A stretch of DNA of 33,921 bases from an uncultured Spirochaetaceae bacterium (lineage in GTDB: Bacteria > Spirochaetota > Spirochaetia > Treponematales > Treponemataceae): positions 1 to 33,921 of the forward strand of contig CACXCG010000037.1 of NCBI GenBank assembly GCA_902766125.1. Reading direction: 5' to 3'. The notes beneath the pieces were generated by a model. The model saw only the letters and a list, made by a program, of their open reading frames with translations, searched no databases and was not told the DNA's origin. Below, piece by piece: positions 32,203 through 33,921 of the stretch; position 1 is the first letter of the stretch, and the number at the start of each line of letters is the position of its first letter. Position numbers and translations under genes: made by a program.

Positions 32203-32250
32203 AAAAAAAATAGAGCGAACCGTCTTACGAAAGAGGGTAAGACAGTCCGC
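32203..32250 (-). terminator. Strong intrinsic terminator or attenuator between tsf and frr
   Basis: On the minus strand, 32250-32237 pairs with 32228-32215 in a 14-bp stem (12 Watson-Crick pairs, two G-U) with an 8-nt loop, followed after 4 nt by eight Ts (32210-32203). The wobble pairs form only in the minus-strand RNA, so it is oriented for tsf. I see no promoter between it and frr, so it may set the ratio of rpsB-tsf to frr-uppS-cdsA-dxr-rseP transcripts by partial read-through. Confidence 0.85.
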
Positions 32251-32262
32251 TTTTTTCAGTGC

Positions 32263-33099
32263 TTATTTTCCAAGCAGCAGAAGTTCAATGTCGCCAAACT
32301 CAAGTTTAGCACCAACTTCTTTTCCTACTTCGTCCAGTTTTGCAGCAACAGACTTTTTGTCGTCTTTTACAAACATCTGGTCTACAAAGCAGATTTCTGC
32401 AAGATGCTTTTTGATTTTTCCCTGCAGAATTCCTTCCTTAACGTTGTCGGGCTTTGATGCAACTTTTTCATCGTTAGCCATCTGTACCTTAAAGATTTCC
32501 TTCTGTTCTTCAATATAGCTTGCTGGAACATCAGACTGCTTAAGGAATGCAGGAGTAAATGCAGCAAGGTGCATACAGCAGTCACGTGCAAAAGTCTTTA
32601 CGCGTTCATCTGTAGAACCTTTAATAACAGTTACACCGGCGGTCTTGTAGTCAGAGTGAATGTACACTCCGGCAACAGCGTTTTCTGGTACTTCAAATAC
32701 TTTTACTTTGCTTAAAGACATGTTTTCGCGTGTACGGGTTGCAAAGTCCAAGAGCATGTCTGACAGTGCTTTTTCAACCTGAGTGTATCCCTTAGCAAAA
32801 ACTTCATCAAGAATTTTTTCACCACAGCCTACGAACTCTGCGTTGTTAGCAACGAAGTCTGTTTCACATACCAGTTCAACAACAGCAACTTTATTTCCCT
32901 GCTGACGAACAAAAATGCGTCCTTCGCTGGTTGCGCGTTCTGAACGTTTTGCAACAGCAGCAAGTCCTTTTTCTTTAAGCAGTTTTTCTGCAGCTTCAAA
33001 GTCACCGTTTGTATCAACCAGTGCCTTTTTGCAATCCATCATACCTGCGCCAGTTTTTTCGCGCAGTTCTTTAACCTGTGCAGCGGTAATATCAGCCAT
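32263..33099 (-). CDS. tsf: Translation elongation factor Ts
   Basis: 278 residues. The nucleotide-exchange factor for EF-Tu. Seen: the N-terminal UBA-like domain with LREKTGAGMMDCKKAL, GDFEAAEKLLKEKGLA, the core CETDFVANNAEF (TDFV contacts EF-Tu) and the dimerisation/coiled-coil region, then the C-terminal FGDIELLLLGK. AGGAGG lies 7 nt before ATG 33099 and contains the rpsB stop codon (TAG), coupling the two genes. Confidence 0.96.
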   Translation of the reverse strand: MADITAAQVKELREKTGAGMMDCKKALVDTNGDFEAAEKLLKEKGLAAVAKRSERATSEGRIFVRQQGNKVAVVELVCETDFVANNAEFVGCGEKILDEVFAKGYTQVEKALSDMLLDFATRTRENMSLSKVKVFEVPENAVAGVYIHSDYKTAGVTVIKGSTDERVKTFARDCCMHLAAFTPAFLKQSDVPASYIEEQKEIFKVQMANDEKVASKPDNVKEGILQGKIKKHLAEICFVDQMFVKDDKKSVAAKLDEVGKEVGAKLEFGDIELLLLGK

Positions 33100-33110
33100 T
33101 CTGATTCCTC

Positions 33111-33921
33111 CTAGCGCTTTGCATAAGCCTTGTCTTCATCAACAAGGTCTTCGCCAGCGGTTTTTTCTTCTGCAACGTCTTCTGCTTTGGGCTCAGTAGG
33201 CGTGTAGTTAGAGTAATCAACAATCTCTTCGTCTTCTTTCTTTGTAGAAGCGTCGGTGCGAACTTCATCTTCATCACCAAGAGTTTCGATGATCTTAAGC
33301 CCCTGTTCGTTATCTGCTTCGATAACTGCGTTTGCAATGATTGAAGTAAAGAGGGTAATGGCACGAATTGCATCGTCGTTACCGGGAATGGGGAAGTCAA
33401 TTCCTTCCGGATTACAGTTGGTATCAACAATAGCAATGATGGGGATATGCATGCGGCGTGCTTCTGCAACCGCAATCTGTTCTTTGTGTGTATCAATGAT
33501 AAAGATAGCTCCGGGGAGTTCCTTCATCTCTTTGATTCCACCATAGTTCTTCTGCAGCTTTTCTTTTTCTTTGAGCAGCTGAGAAACTTCTTTTTTGGTG
33601 AGTTTGTCAAAGGTTCCGTCAACTTCCATCTTTTCGATTTTCTTGAGGCGGAGCAATGATTTTTTGATTGTAGAGAAGTTGGTAAGAGTACCGCCCAACC
33701 AGCGGTTGTTTACGTAGAACTGGCCGCAGCGTTCAGCTTCTTTCTGGATAGCCTGCTGTGCCTGTTTTTTTGTTCCAACAAACAGGACTGATTTTCCTGC
33801 CGATGCAACTTTGCGAATCTGATCATAGCTGTCCTTGATTGCTGTGATTGTCTTCTGCAAATCGATGATGTGAATACCGTTGCGCTCTGCGAAGATATAC
33901 TTCTTCATGCGCGGGTCCCAA
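33111..33921 (-). CDS. rpsB: 30S ribosomal protein S2 (5' truncated by window edge)
   Basis: The frame is open to the right edge: codons before ATG 33908 read WDPR, matching the family [16 protein letters not shown], so this ATG is internal and about 25 residues are outside. Seen: [81 protein letters not shown]. The C-terminus carries an acidic extension (about 45 residues rich in Glu/Asp) beyond the E. coli length. Confidence 0.95.
   Translation of the reverse strand, partial: WDPRMKKYIFAERNGIHIIDLQKTITAIKDSYDQIRKVASAGKSVLFVGTKKQAQQAIQKEAERCGQFYVNNRWLGGTLTNFSTIKKSLLRLKKIEKMEVDGTFDKLTKKEVSQLLKEKEKLQKNYGGIKEMKELPGAIFIIDTHKEQIAVAEARRMHIPIIAIVDTNCNPEGIDFPIPGNDDAIRAITLFTSIIANAVIEADNEQGLKIIETLGDEDEVRTDASTKKEDEEIVDYSNYTPTEPKAEDVAEEKTAGEDLVDEDKAYAKR

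Noticed and set aside
1..33921. tRNA, rRNA, CRISPR arrays, insertion sequences, prophage or riboswitches
   Set aside because: Intergenic gaps are mostly under 100 nt and none contains a cloverleaf, spaced direct repeats, transposase remnants or a recognisable riboswitch fold.

Overview
The window looks like chromosomal core sequence from a treponeme-type spirochete. The evidence is a secreted protein resembling the Borrelia/Treponema P83/100 antigen, gene families typical of treponemes (FemX-type peptidoglycan-bridge enzyme, MetRS with a fused C-terminal tRNA-binding domain, single-PDZ site-2 protease), and an rpsB-tsf-frr-uppS-cdsA-dxr-rseP block without pyrH, an order I recall from Treponema pallidum. 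Species is not determinable by eye. Coding density is very high: 31 protein genes, no rRNA, tRNA, CRISPR array or insertion sequence seen, and no gene-free stretch of 300 bases.

Layout. 1-683: 3' end of dnaB. 687-5358 (minus): rlmD-type rRNA methyltransferase, a translationally coupled secreted beta-propeller protein, then the P83/100-like coiled-coil protein. 5394-7476 (plus): a monoacylglycerol-lipase-like hydrolase and pcnB. 7480-9336 (minus): an RluA-family pseudouridine synthase and a P-loop/Asp23-like fusion. 9410-17637 (plus): one tightly packed operon with a divergent-PAP2 protein, an unknown polytopic membrane protein, rnfC-D-G-E-A homologues, a small one-pass membrane protein where rnfB would be expected, and a GH57-like protein. 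17646-22986 (minus): FemX, MetG, a WecA/TagO-like transferase and an unknown secreted protein. 23078-25764 (plus): aminotransferase and glycogen synthase. 25765-27729 (minus): secreted WD40-like protein. 27791-33921 (minus): rseP, dxr, cdsA, uppS, frr, tsf and the 5'-truncated rpsB.

The most unusual region is the Rnf-like operon. The fold and gene order of RnfCDGEA are recognisable, and RnfC keeps both [4Fe-4S] motifs. However, RnfB is absent, the covalent-FMN threonine motifs of RnfD and RnfG are absent, three of the four membrane [2Fe-2S] cysteines of RnfA/RnfE are replaced, and the glycine-rich and Glu-Cys-Glu-Pro-Tyr nucleotide/flavin motifs of RnfC are gone. The operon ends with a GH57-like protein that has lost its catalytic residues. 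This looks like a coherent repurposed derivative rather than random decay, because every frame is intact and the genes remain translationally coupled.

A second theme is initiation architecture. Several first genes of transcription units (metG, pcnB, rlmD, the RluA-family gene, the divergent-PAP2 gene) start 6-10 nt after a near-consensus -10 box with no Shine-Dalgarno, suggesting leaderless or near-leaderless mRNAs. Most genes inside operons instead have good GGAGG-type sites. All four convergent gene pairs have stop codons only 0-8 nt apart.
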